A stretch of DNA of 64,000 nt from Cloeon dipterum (GCF_949628265.1 NC_088786.1:18621681-18685680), one strand, 5' to 3'; positions 25,175-37,810 are shown, numbered from the stretch's first letter. Notes: generated from the sequence alone by a model not told the origin. A program made the numbers and translations.

Positions 25175-25782
25175 GTGAAACATCTAACAAGGGCATCCTG
25201 GGTTCGTTCCACATTTGTTTGCCTTTTTAACTACTTTCATGAAATTAGAAGAAAATGGCCATATAAAATATTCTATCACCATTTTCAAGTTACAAAGGCG
25301 AACTTTAGTATGGTGTCTTATGAGGATGGTATGTATATTAAAAAGGGCAATTTTATTCAAATATAGAGACGAAATTTGAGATGCAGACAATCCTAGATGA
25401 GACTAATCGATTGATAAGTAATTTTTGAAACTCCGATAAATGCCTCAATTTTTAATATTTGTCCATCAAAGGAAAATATTTAAAAAATGTATATGATTTT
25501 ATTAAATTAATGATTGATATTAAAATTTTGTTATTCGGAGTATATTATTATGTGTTAGAGTGGAACGAAACTAGGGTTTCATTTGCAAATGTGTAGTGAT
25601 TTTATTGCTCTCAATTGGAATAGGTTTTTAAGAATAAAACTGGGTTTCACTTAAAAAAAGTGTCACACTTTTAATATTACTTTAGTGAATGAATATCATT
25701 CACTCTTAAGTTTTAAACCGAATTTGTACGATTTTATACATAAGGTATTTTATACAAATTGTACAAAAGTTTTCGAAAAAAC
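25175..25782. other. Convergent intergenic spacer with urocanase poly(A) signal
   Basis: AT-rich 3' sequence between the urocanase stop and the kinesin stop. AATAAA at 25633-25638 (plus) could end the urocanase transcript. No other gene is visible. Confidence 0.45.
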
Positions 25783-28700
25783 TTATGAGTCAGCGAGACC
25801 TACCTTGATATTATTGGCTTTCAGGAAACGCTTGAGGAAGTTTGCAGAAAGCCCAGGTATGTTTTTCAGGTCATCGAAGCTGGTGTAGTTTCCATGAAAT
25901 TGCCTGGTGAAAATAATTAATCAAATTCTAGCCACAATTTAAGAGGGTTGATAGTATGTTTACCCAAAAACCACTTTACACACTTCTAAAATAGACCCCT
26001 TTTGAAATTGAAGAACTTTTTAACCATCCAAAAAATAACGACCATGACGTAGCTAATTTTTTCTCGCCAAACCATCATTTACCAAATTTTTGTACTCTTT
26101 CTAGCAATTAATTTTCTTCCCTCAATAATAGGGTCGGGGCATAGCCAGCGTAATTTAAAACATGCATTTTAGGGTATTTTTAGTCCAAAAATGTGAAATT
26201 TTCTGACCTTATATTAATATTTAGTTATTTTATTTTCTAATTAAAAAAACCCTACCAATCTACTTTTAAGTAAAAATTAAAAAAATACCTATAACTGTAA
26301 ATGACGTAGCCGGTTTTTGGTCCTACAGTTGGCAGCTGCTGCAGCACTTTGGTTGTTTCTGTGTTCAAAAGCTCCAGCATCCTTCTGTTGTGCTTCTCCT
26401 GCACCGAGCCAGCAGATGGACTTTCGTGGAACAAAATTTCTTCCAAAATATCCGGCCCAACGGACTTTCTCTTTTTGCTCTCCTGTTGGAGCTCAGTCGG
26501 TGCTGGAACTTCTGATGCCGGTATATTGAGAGTGCTCAGCCGAGTGGATCTCCTGGGACGTCTCAATCCTGACATTCCACCCACTGAGTACCTTGCTCTC
26601 TTGGCAGGCACCTCGTCAGCGGCAAAATCTTCCAATTTTGGCGCGCAACTTCGTCTGGAGGAGCGTCTCAGCTTAGAATCCTCCCCATCCTTGGTTCTGA
26701 GGAAGTCTGGAAGATCCATGCAGCTCAGTCTGAGTGACCTCCGCAGTTTTCGCCTGTCCACGTGGCTCTCTTGTTCTAAAGACTGGCTGCGAAGGAATAC
26801 GGGCAGTTCCATGCAGCTTAGTCGCACTGACCGACGCAACTTTCTTGGCGGCTCCTCTCTCTTCTCAGGAGTGGGGCTGTGACAGATGGCTTTGTGGTCG
26901 ACGTATGGAGTGATTGGCACCAAATCTGTGACAAACACTGTGCTTTTGTTCGCATCCACATCTTCTTGAGGAGATGTTTGGCAGCTGTTGCTCATTTTGT
27001 TTCTTTTTGGAGTGGAGCTCCCACCAAAAGCTTCATTGCTAAAGTAAGAAATTATACAAAATTTCAATTAGAAAAGGATATTTTTTGATGGGGTGTGATT
27101 AAAAAAAAAAACAGGGTTGGATTAAAAGGGTCAGATAATTTAAAAGACTGCCCGGAAAAAATATGCTAAAACTCTATTTGAGATGTGTACAAAAAATCAT
27201 ATTACATTCTATAATGGCTTAATTTTCGTGTATAAAATGGAAAAAATATATTTTGATTAGTTTGTAAAGATTTTCTACCCTCTGAACTTTTGACTTTCAG
27301 TCATTTGTCATGCATTTTAGATATTTGGAAAAATTGCACAAATCTATCATCTAGAAAAACTGTCATTTCTTGTTTTGCTAAAATAATAAAATCAGCTGTA
27401 AAAAAACTGGAAGGCATAATATGCAGACCTCGTAAAAAAATAAACTTCTTTGCCCATTAAATTTTTCCCGGAATAATTATTTAATAGGGTATAACTTCCG
27501 TGAGCAAAAAACAGTAAATTTATCAAAAACAAAACTCTCACCTGACGGTAACAACTGTTGAATCTAGGTTGGCCGAATCATTTTCTGCTGATATAGCAGG
27601 CTGTGGTCCAATATTTTTCAACGCATCTTCAATCCTCTTGTCTACGAGAGCTTCCGTCTCCTTTTTAAGTGCTGCTATTTTCTCGCTAGAAAAACCCACT
27701 ATAATTTTTTACAAAGATCAAATTATTCATAAGAAACATACACAATTATGTTCGACATATATTCATTGAGTTCGTGTTCCGAGAAATGTGAAAATATGCT
27801 GGCCGAAGACATGTTTGACACGGGAGACACATTTCCTCTACTGGTACTGGAGCACGAGGAATGTTCAAATTCCGTGGGAGAAACAACGGTGGCGCGTCTT
27901 GTAACAAATTGATAATTCGACGTAACGTTGGGAAATCTGAATAGTAAAGTCATTAGCTTTGCTAGTAAAGGGTTGCTGACTGAGTATTCTTACTGGAGAG
28001 CAAAGTTGTTTCCAATAGAGGCGAAAGGCTTTCTCAGACCTTTGGGCGTTACAAGGCCTAGAGTCCTTTTGTTGTGATTCTTGGCGTGCTGATGCTGAGC
28101 TACGATTTTCTGGATGTGCGGCTTCGACTTGATCTTGTGGAACGCCTGGGCAAAGCGCAGTGTCTGTATTGTCTCCGTCTCATCTTTGCTTGACGGCGAA
28201 ACGCACGCAATCAATGCCAGCATGCACTTGCCCTTGAGCGCGTCTAGGTGAGACACAAAAGGTTAATTAAACTTGTCTTCATCTCGTTCTGGAATTATTA
28301 TACATTCAAAAGCAAAGAAAGTACCTTGCAGAACGTTGGTGAGGGCGGTGTTCCGTACAGGAATGTGCTGGCTCTTCTGAATCACGGCTCGGATGCAGTT
28401 GCTCAGCGCCAGCAGGCCCTGGTTGATGCTGATGCCCTCCAACTTCAGGGACCCTTGGTTTCCTGCTTTGCCGACAGCCTCAGAACCGGCCAGGTCAACC
28501 AAGTGAACTAGTGATCTAGTTTCTGTCTCATCCTCTCTAAAGCAAAAACCCGCATTAAAATCATGCCTGCGACAGTAACAGTTTTTAGAGATCTCACTTG
28601 CTGAATTTGTGAATATGAATGCTGAAGATTGCGTGCGATCTGGAGGACTTCTCATTGCCCTGAGTTTCACTCACTCGACGCGCTTCGATCCCCTCTTCAA

Positions 28701-29490
28701 GCCTCTTTAACGCATCCTCCACGGACTCAACGTGGACTTCGTGTAGCCCCAGATCTCTGAAGGCTTCAAATACCAGATTAAATTTAAAAACGAAAGTTGG
28801 CACGAATTCTAGAACTACCTCTGGCTTGAATTTTCCTAGTAGGGAAAGCAGACAGCAAGTCATAAACACCTTCATTGTACACTTCCATGAAGGAAACAAA
28901 AATTTCTGCACCCTGCTCTGCGTTCAGCACGAATAGCTCACGTACAGTCCTTGGCACGACACCCTCACCATCCTAAATAATTTCAATTAATATGATTCAA
29001 GTTTTATATCTATGTCTTTAATATTAATAGTTTTATTTACCAAGCTGAATTTTCCACGTCCTGTGCCCATAGTATAAGTCTTTCCTGCGCCTGTCTGGCC
29101 ATAGGCCATAACAGTGGCTGAGTAGCCGGCCCACACTTGTTTGAGGATTGGCCGCACGATTTCGAACACTTCTTCTTGCGCGGATCCGCAAAATATTTTG
29201 TCGAATTCAAATCCATGTTTTCCCAATATTACGATCTGAAAAAACAGTAAAAACATTTAAATTTTAAGTGTACGTATCATATTACTAATAAAATAATGTA
29301 TTATTAAATTTTAATTTATACAAGGGTAGGACACGTAAAAATGTAAACCTTTAAAATCATTCAAACAACCACTTACATTTTTGTCTTCGTCTGGAAAATT
29401 CAGCACACTAGCACAATTCCTGGCGATTTCTTGAGCGAACAAAGGTCTACTCCGCACGGCAATTACGGCTTTGTCACCTGGCGACTCCAT
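25783..29490 (-). CDS. Kinesin-10 family chromokinesin (KIF22/Kid-like)
   Basis: Kinesin-10 motors bind chromosome arms and push them to the spindle equator. Exons: 29490-29377, 29235-29041, 28972-28819, 28754-28598, 28536-28325, 28243-27994, 27936-27742, 27685-27542, 27038-26289 and 25903-25783, giving 763 aa with closed phases. The N-terminal motor has the P-loop GQTGAGKT (84-91), switch I NEKSSRSH (188-195) and switch II VDLAGSE (220-226). The usual PYRDSKLTRLL is replaced by [12 protein letters not shown] basic linker ([17 protein letters not shown]) and a short Lys/Glu-rich helix follow, then a large exon with four RRS-x-RLS repeats. The last about 70 residues form a helix-hairpin-helix DNA-binding region ([29 protein letters not shown]) as in KIF22. 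That tail is why kinesin-10 was chosen over kinesin-4. The acceptor at 28755 (CAGAG) was chosen for frame. The stop lies directly after [10 protein letters not shown]. Confidence 0.9.
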
Positions 29491-29632
29491 GGTTTTTTAG
29501 TAAAATTAATAATTTAAAGGTCCATCAAACTTCAGCAAGTAAACAAACACATAAGTTTTTAACGGACGGACTAACCCGGCGCCTAGCCGTTTTCAGCGTT
29601 TTCTCTCCCGCTTGTGGCAAGCAAAGCCGCTA

Positions 29633-29661
29633 ATTGGTCGGCGGTAAACAAGACGACCAAT
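29633..29661. promoter_or_regulatory. Opposed CCAAT boxes upstream of the kinesin gene
   Basis: ATTGG at 29633-29637 and CCAAT at 29657-29661 lie 143-171 bp upstream of the kinesin start codon, about two helical turns apart. Paired CCAAT boxes bound by NF-Y are typical of vertebrate G2/M genes. Use here is inferred. Confidence 0.45.
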
Positions 29662-29749
29662 CAGCGCACAGCTTCTTTCTTTTGCGTCGCTGATGCTGCC
29701 ATCTGCAGCGGAATTCTTGTATGATTTGATTTTGGCTAAAATCGCGCAA

Positions 29750-32700
29750 TGGGAAAAGTGAGTGTGCGCTTCAGGATAAAATATTTTTTATTGTCAATAA
29801 TAATTTTGACTTATGCTGAAACACTTGAAAAGAAATTGAAGACTTTAATGTTATGACGTCAGTGTACTTTATTTCTCTATTCTTCGTCGTACACAGTTTG
29901 AAATCAAATTAATGAAATATGTAATAAAAGTGATAAACCAGTCTTTAAGCCATGACCGTGAAGGATGGAATGCGGACACTAGCATTGCTGCAAAAATGAT
30001 TGACAGCCAAAATGTCATCTCACGCCGCACTGACAATGAGCCCTAATATAATAATGCATGGCGATGATATCTTTATAAAATGTTTTCTTACCTTGCAGAT
30101 TGGATACTGCAGAAGGGAAATAAAAAAATGAGTAAGAAATGAAATAGAAAATGCTGTGGCATGACGTATTTTCTGAAAGGAAATTTAACTTTTTTTCAAC
30201 AATTTAATTTACTAATTTTACTTTTCCGATAATTTATTTCAAATTAATGTTACATGCGATTTTTTGGACGGCCCCTAGTTTTTCATTGTTATTTTGAAAC
30301 CCACCATGTAACAATCGCAATCTCGCATGCAGCTTTTGTATCGCTTACAATTAGAGATGCTCAAATGTCAACGAGCCTGCTGCCTTCACTAATTTTCTCA
30401 TTAGGTCGGCAGGCATTAGTAACTCAGATTCGACTCCACTTCACCTGCCGCAAAATTTGCGTGCCTCGTCATTTTGCGATCTTTATCGCCGTGAACCCTG
30501 ATGCAAATCGTGTGATGAATTACGAACGTTGAACGTTAGTTAAAGCCATTGTAACAATTATTAATGTTGCTCAATATGGCCCAAAAGAGATTAAAGTAAC
30601 GCCGTGCAATTTTCATTTATGTGCATGGACCTGAGTTTGGCGCGCCTTTTGCGCCAGCAAAGTCCAAGATCAACTTTCACCAACTGCGACTGAAAAAAAA
30701 TCGAGTGCAAGTTACATTTTGTAACATAAGGGTTTATAAACACTGGCTGTTGTGTTTTATAATGTGTTACGATGGGCCAGAGAAATTCGCCTCAGGCCAC
30801 GCGTCAAAAGCGCTTTTTTGCTGCCACAATTTTGGTCATGCAAGATTCGGCAGTTTTCTTCCTTTCGCCCGCGGCAGAACATGAGTCGATTGTTGAGAAT
30901 ACTATGCCAACGAAAAATAAGGCGTCTGAAAAATAAGGCGTATGCAAAATGAAAGGGAATCCGACTGCCCGAGAGTGTGAAAAAATAAAACCGACCCTTT
31001 CCGCGCCAGACAGGCACCTGCGTTAAGAAAAAAAATCAATCACGCGCATGGAAAGCGTGTGGCCAGCACTATTGATGAGAGTGCCCTGAATTTTACTTTC
31101 GGTCACGGTCCAGGAATAGCAACACTCACGATATCGAGTTCATTTCGGGCAAACTACGCAGTAGGGAACGGTGAATAAAGGATTTCTATTAAATGCGCCG
31201 CGATTCAAAGAACCTGTGTGTTTATCAAAGGAAACAAAAAAATGGCTTTTGTCCGTATTTCGACGCTATCTTCATTGCTTCATTCAAGATTACAGTTCGA
31301 AAAGCAGCCTGCTAAATATGTGAAATTTTCCATTCAAGCAGTAAATTGATTTAACACTACCAGCTTTTGGAGACAATCCAAAATTTTCAGCGCTTAGAAA
31401 TTTCAAATTCAAATAAAGTTAAATATAAAATTAAATTTTTAATTTTTATCCATCGTATTAGTTTGATGCAATATTAAAGTTTACGCATCACGTATTACAA
31501 CATAATTTTTACCTTCACCCTATAATATCCCAGGTTGCCTTTTAAATTTCTGAGAAAATCCAGTGGTGTGAGCATTGTCTCCTTATTGAAAATCATGATT
31601 AATTTCGCTAGATGGTAAATTTAGCTCATAATTCGCACTCCGTTGGAAATATCATGACAAAAGGAATCGAAATCAACTGAAAAAATAATTAAAAATTTTT
31701 TCGTGATATTGAGCAAATTCTTTAATTTAACTGTTTCTTCGGCACTCATTTATAAAATTACTGTGCATTTTATGTAAAGATTAATAATCAAACTGAAAAC
31801 GATTAACTGTTAATTGTTGTCAACGATTAAAATTAATTTCAATCCACTTTAAAATAGACTACTCTTGCGTCAACCATCAGACTGAATATTTTTTCAATTT
31901 TTACTTTTCCAGGTCGCGCAGAGGATTGAATTGTATACTTTTTGCGCGTTCTCAAAGAAGCCAGCAGCAAATTGCTTTCTTTCTATAATGCATATGCAAT
32001 TTTTCTCCGCGCGATACGCAGCATGAATTATGTAATTTGAATTTAATGCATGTGTATGCAGTGCGCGTACACTCTAGCTCTGAGAAGCAGTGATTAAAAG
32101 TCTCACAGTCGCGACGTGTATGTTTACTTTTCACCTGCACATCTGCTGATGTCAGAGACGCGAATCGCGCGCGTATGTAGATGTCCATTTGTCCAGCGCA
32201 GACAGTCGTTTTCCTGCTTTGTCAATTGACATCAGCAATTTTTATAATTGCAGAGAGAAACGCCCTTTCCTCTGTAATATGCCAGAGAAAAACCTGATCT
32301 CATGCCACCATCAGTATTTTTACTTGTTAAGTATTTGCAAATGGCTAACATTTTAACAGCACAAAAATTAGCAAACATTGGTCGTTTTTGACCTCCTTAT
32401 TCTAATTTGTTAAAGATTCATTTAATTGTGCTGTGGCTTTCTTACATGCAAGGCAAGTGCAACATTTAATTAAAAATTTACGTTTTTTTCTCTACCATTT
32501 GATTGTGATTGATCGAAGATGACCAATTGCCAAAAAGTAACATAAAAAGTTTTATTGGTTTTATTTTGGTTATTTTAAATTTCTTGCGGATTGCTTAACT
32601 TGTTGGTAACTAAGTCTAAGTTATTAAAACGCTTTTCCGGGATGTTGGGAGGAGGAAGTTTTATCTAGTATATTTTGAAAATTTTTAAATTTAATCAGCT

Positions 32701-33200
32701 TTCCGAATGCCAAGAATTTTGCTCTATAGCACTCATGACCGCCGATTTATGCAGCCAAAAACCTCTCTGGAAATGTTTTATATTTCTTGAGCAATTTACG
32801 GAAGTCACTCATTAAAATAAATCGATTTTCCAGGTCCAAATTATAAGATCAATCATACAAGGCAGTTGAAATAAAAAAATCTTTATTAGCAATTTTGCTC
32901 ATCACCAATCTATTCAAATAATTAACTTTTCAATATTAAATAATTTCCTCTGATTATTGGCTGGTCTTGTTACATTTTTAAATATCTCAGTAAAAATAAA
33001 ACCATTTCAATTTCAATTTGCAGCTTCGGAAAAAACAATTGGAGGATATTTTTAGATCTCGGAGGCGTGCAAATGCAAATAATGCTGGAGTTGACGCCTA
33101 ATGGTACATTGCGAAAAAGTTTGGCGCGTGGTCCACAAACAGAGGCGCAATTCATCGATCTCCTTTTCAAAGTTGTGTGACGACTACAAGGAGCGAAAAT
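29750..33200. other. Gene-poor intergenic sequence
   Basis: No supportable exon or RNA gene was found. The sequence is AT-rich with a moderately GC-richer patch at 30.25-31.1 kb. Open frames are short and unlike any known family. Confidence 0.5.
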
Positions 33201-33660
33201 CGACCTGTTTCCCAAGAGCAGGAGAGACACTTTGGCTAGGATGAGCCTGACGCGACACACGTGTGTCTAATTTTGACCTGCTCGTATGTAAAACACGACG
33301 AAGAGTGTTTTGCCCGAAATAGGGAATTCAAATCGGCAACTACGGTGGCCGCTGAGCAGCTGCCGTCGTCGTCGCTGCCGTGAGCCTTGCCGTGTTGGAT
33401 AAATTGTGGACTGACAACTTTTTTCCGCGCGGGCACCTTTCGCGAGATCGCACAGCCTCAAAAGTGAGTGAGTGTGTGTGTGTGTGTGTGTGTGTGCTTC
33501 GTTGTTTCCTGCGAGACCGAGAGTGCTGCGTATAGTGTAGTGGTCGTTGTGCATGCAGTGAGCCCGCAACCGAGATCACGGCGGCAGTCTCTCCACCTCG
33601 CTCGCTGGTTGTGCGCGTCTCGCGCCAAATATGAGCTAATTATCCGCTTCTGATCTTCGT
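33200..33660. other. GC-richer patch with (GT)n microsatellite, function unknown
   Basis: The patch contains a trinucleotide-rich CGTCGTCG tract (about 33364-33375), a pure GT run (about 33472-33496) and, just before the run, a donor-like AAAA|GTGAGT. It could be a non-coding first exon or a distal promoter, but no coding frame was recognised. Confidence 0.3.
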
Positions 33661-35909
33661 ATGAAAACGATTGAATAGCTATCAAAACTGTGAGTTCAGT
33701 TACACTCTTATTACAACAACTTACTTAGCAACATATTTTGAAGCGGGGGGAGATACACAATTCAAAACGTATCAGTGCGATAAATTGTTCTTTTCATTTA
33801 AAAACATACTTAATTGTAAATTTGCAGATTCGAAATTTCTAAAGGGTTGTTATTTCTCACTAGTGCTCTGAAATTTCGACGATCGACTGTTTTTCTGAGC
33901 TTTCAGTCGTTGCGGGACCATTAAATGAGCAAGCATCATGCAAATTAAAGCAATTAAAACCTTACTTAAATCCGACTAAATCAGCTTTAAATCCGGAAGC
34001 CATCAAAATATTTCTAGGGATCAACCGATGCATGAAAACAACTTACGAACATAATAACAACACGAATACGAACATATTACGTGTCATTCGATGAAATTAG
34101 GTCCAGAGTCCAAATTTGCGTTCCTCGTTACGAATAACATACGAAACGACACCAGGAACACTCATTTCTGACCACACGTATATCAAAAAGAACTGTCACA
34201 ACGTCTAAAAGTCAAAATTAACTAAATTTTATGACTTTGGCCCAATATTTAAGGGTGTGATATAGGACTTCTATAAAGTAACCCCTCCTGCAAATTTTGT
34301 TCAAATCTGAGGGCCGATGCCATAGAGTGTGTTGTTTAATGTTCATTTCAAACCCTTTCAATTTTTTCTTGACTCCGAACAAAACAATCAACTTCTTCTA
34401 GTGATTTTTTAGCCACAGAAATTTTTAAAACTGCCTTCTATAATGACAATACTCTTACAAAATAAAACCTTTCTTAAAATTAGTTTTTTCCAGCAAAATA
34501 CTGAATACTTGTGAATTGTGCTACCTTAAAAACCATTTATATCGTCTTGGAAATCGTCTAAGAACAATGATTTTACTCAAAAACAATATTTTCTTAAAAT
34601 AAGTAAATATTCTTGTTAAATTATTTTTGAAAAAAATATATTTTCGGCAGTCTGACCCGCGCATTGAATTAATTCTGCCCCCGAAATTGTCACATGGTTG
34701 ATTTTTCAAGTGCTCATTAATTAGCCAGGCGCATCGTTTGCCGCTGTCTGTTGATGAGCCCGTGATTAACTGGGCAGGATGCTTGAATTTCATTACGCTT
34801 ATTAGCGTCCAATGTCGAGGCTTGAACCACGCTCGCTCTGCAAGTTTGTTTTTCACAGTGATATAATTGGCGCTCTTTTCATGCAGTAAAAGCTTCATCG
34901 CTCAAAAACAAAACTGCTCTGTTATTTTAAACCCTCAAAAGCAAATTGATTAGAGGCATTTTTTTGTGTCTGCTGACGCTCATGGCTTTCTCAACTATTC
35001 GTTGAATGGTTTTTGTTTCCTTTTTCCTCGAGGAAACCACTGACCGGCTGTGCTTGCTATATCTCATAACACAAAAGTTATGTTTCCTCGCAATTATTGA
35101 TCACGATTTTTGTGTACATGAAACATGAACCATGATCTTAATAAGAGCAGGCAATTAATCGATTTCTGAGCAGCACTTTCCGTCTCAAATCTCAGCTGTA
35201 GAATGGCTTGCATGTCGTAGTGACGCATAAAAGACATTTTTTCTTATTTTCAAACAATGGAAACTGCCACAACAAGGAAGGTTAACTCGCTGGTAAATCG
35301 TACTCATACATATGCGTATGTAAGCAAAATAAGAAGATCTCATTTGCATTAAGTGTATTGTGTATATAAAAGTGTAACCTCTATTTTACAGTCTTAATCG
35401 TATAAAGGGTTGTTCCTCGTCTTTCCTATCGAGCGTATCAGTGAGCTTTCACCGAACATTAATTCTATATACTAACTTTTGTTGAAGCCTCATGCAATAT
35501 AGTGGTCGGCGCGTGGGCAGCGAGCAAAAACAGCACACAGCCGAAAGAGAGCCTATTTGCATATTTCACCGAAGCACAAAAAGCCTTTTTGCCCATTCTA
35601 TCCGCTCTTTTCGACACCGGATATTTTGTCAATTGCGGACGAAGCTCCACTCATCGCCGTTTCACTCTCGGCACGAATCCGATTTCACTTCTCGTGCTTT
35701 GTTTGCGATTCTATTTTTATTTACACTGGAGTTTTATGACGTTGCATATCCGTGTCTATTAAAAGCCTCTCGTGTATTTTGATGTAGTGGTTGTAAAATC
35801 TGCAGTTAAAGAAGCGTATACGTGTGAGCTCGATTAGCACCAAAATAGACTTGCGTCCGAGACCGATCGAGACAGAGGAGAGAATTTCACGGCAGATTGC
35901 ACTCCTCAG
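33660..35909. other. Non-coding AT-rich spacer
   Basis: No exon, repeat family or RNA gene recognised. Scattered open frames lack family features. Confidence 0.45.
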
Positions 35910-36972
35910 TAGAGTGTATTTCAAGACCAAATATTTGTATTGTCTGGAACTTTTCTTGCCGAAACTGGTATTGTTCCGGTATTGTTTCTGAAAGGAATAT
36001 TTAAAATTTTCTTGTCTTGTATTGTTTTTCAAACCTTCTTGTTTTGGTATTGCTTTTCTGACAAAAAAATCTTGTTTCGGTATTGTTTTTTTTTTGAAAA
36101 AATTCTTGTTTTTGGGATTTTTTCCGGAAGACATCTTTTTTAAGTTTTATATTATCAAATCTTACTTTAGCATTTTAAAAAAATTGTCGTTTTGCTTGAT
36201 TAAATATATTCTAAAACTGAAACTAGAGAGGGGACCAGGGACAGGGATTACAGGATTCCCGTCCCGTCCCGTCCCTGAGGGACGCGGAATGAATTTTTTA
36301 TTTCAAGACAGGGGTGGGACGGGACAGGGACAATCTTCAGCGGGACGAGGGACAGTTTTATCGGCAGCAATGGCAAAGTGCAGCATTAAAAGCCTAAAGA
36401 TTCTTACTTTGTCAACTCGAGGAGGAAAGAAAGCTATTGGGGTTCGCCAAATTTGCAATACGCAAAAATGCAACAGCAACACTGGTTTTTTACGCAAAAA
36501 TTAACAGCTGGAAAGCACCTAGTTTTGTTTTTGTCCGCATTTTACCGAATTTTACCCCGAAAGAGTCGTATATATTTCGTGCCAAAATAGCCAGAAATTT
36601 TGGAATATTGCAATGAGAGATTAAATTTTCGGTCTCTTGGTATAACCAGTGCAGGGTTCGCAAAAACACGCATTTTTTTGGAAAAAAACCAACTGCATTG
36701 CATAAACCTTTTTGCGGATTTTTCTGCAATTTTTATTGAAAATAAAAAATTTACACGACCAAAAATAACGATTTTTAAAAATTAGAAGAATTTTTCTATG
36801 AAAATTTCTCTACCACCATAAAGAATTCAGGAAAAAACAATATTCTTGTATTGCCTTTTCCAGTATTGTTTGGTATTGTTCTGGTATTGAATTTTGAAAA
36901 AAATCCGGCAAAACAAGAACAATACCAGAAATCCGGTATTATTTTTCGGTCTTGTTCTTGAAATACACTCTA
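35910..36972. mobile_element. Non-autonomous hAT-like DNA transposon (1063 bp)
   Basis: The element starts TAGAGTGTATTTCAAGA (35910-35926) and ends with the exact reverse complement (36956-36972), a 17 bp perfect terminal inverted repeat. It is flanked on both sides by the 8 bp direct repeat CTCCTCAG (35902-35909 and 36973-36980). An 8 bp target duplication and a TAGAGTG start are typical of hAT transposons. Subterminal parts hold repeated TATTGTT/CGGTATTG units in opposite orientation at the two ends. The centre has a GGGAC/GTCCC-rich, partly self-complementary block (about 36227-36355). No transposase frame is present, so the element would need a transposase supplied in trans. Confidence 0.8.
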
Positions 36973-36980
36973 CTCCTCAG

Positions 36981-37527
36981 GCGATTCATTTTCTCTCCTT
37001 CGCGGATTTGTCGGCTCGTAAACAATCTTCATTCCAAAAATATTTTCCCGTGGTTGCTTTGGAATTTCACCAAAAGAAAAACAGATGATAACGGATAAGA
37101 AATATAACAAGATTGTTTTGAATAGAGCTAGCTCGCAATAGGGTATCCATATTTTATTAATGTTGGTATATGACAATAAATGCAGAGAGGATGCCATAAT
37201 TTTTCAGTTGAAAATTCAATCCAGCCTCTTCTTTGAATATCAAGCTCCTTTTTCCGTATTTATAAAAAAGTTTCCTGCTTAACTAATGTCGTCACGTCGT
37301 CACTGGTTGTGGCCCTTATTCATGAGCTTGAGTTTGACAAGAGCTACAAAAAGTTTTTTTCAAAAATTTTAAAATTATTAAAAAAACACCAATAGTACAT
37401 CGTTTCTAATTTTTAAAAAATATCGTAAATAGGATGCCTGTTGAAGCCGGTACAAGTTGAGATGAATAAAGCTTCAACTTTCAATCAACGAAGACATAAA
37501 GTTAGATTATTTTTCTAGTATTAACAA
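36981..37527. other. Non-coding spacer
   Basis: AT-rich flank between the hAT-like element and the coding remnant. Nothing recognisable. Confidence 0.4.
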
Positions 37528-37810
37528 TTATTTAAGCTGTGCCTTCTCCACAGCTTTGAAGGCGTAGACCAAAAAGACTTTGTCCTCATCAACCACGTTA
37601 TATCGTTTTGCTCCCTTTATTCTGCATTGTGAAAGAATAATCAGCCAGAGTTGTGTTAATGGCCTCTTCGAGATTTGAGGGTGTCAAAATTGGAAAAAAC
37701 AGCTCAGTCTGTCAATTTCTGTCCACTTTGCAATATTAATGGCTTTAGTCCTTGCCATATTTATGCTTTCCCATTTCCGGCCGATCCTGCGCTTTCTTTT
37801 TGACACTCCC
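37528..37810 (-). pseudogene. Decayed coding remnant of unknown family
   Basis: On the minus strand, stretches of protein-like sequence run in successive frames: an Arg/Lys-rich part (KRKRRIGRKWESINMARTK), WTEIDRLS, then NLEEAINTTLADYSF, and finally RYNVVDEDKVFLVYAFKAVE ending at a TAA (37530-37528). The pieces read like one protein interrupted by frameshifts. A splice acceptor before the last piece (TTTCACAATGCAG) is an alternative, which would make the last piece a true terminal exon. I do not recognise the family and no start codon or upstream exon is evident. Confidence 0.3.

Noticed and set aside
25783..29490. Kinesin-4 (KIF4) identity for the motor gene
   Set aside because: There is no long coiled coil or Cys-rich tail, and the C-terminal helix-hairpin-helix matches KIF22, so kinesin-10 is the better call.
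36022..36504. Plus-strand open frame of 160 codons
   Set aside because: It lies wholly inside the hAT-like element, crosses the GGGAC repeat block and has no transposase features.
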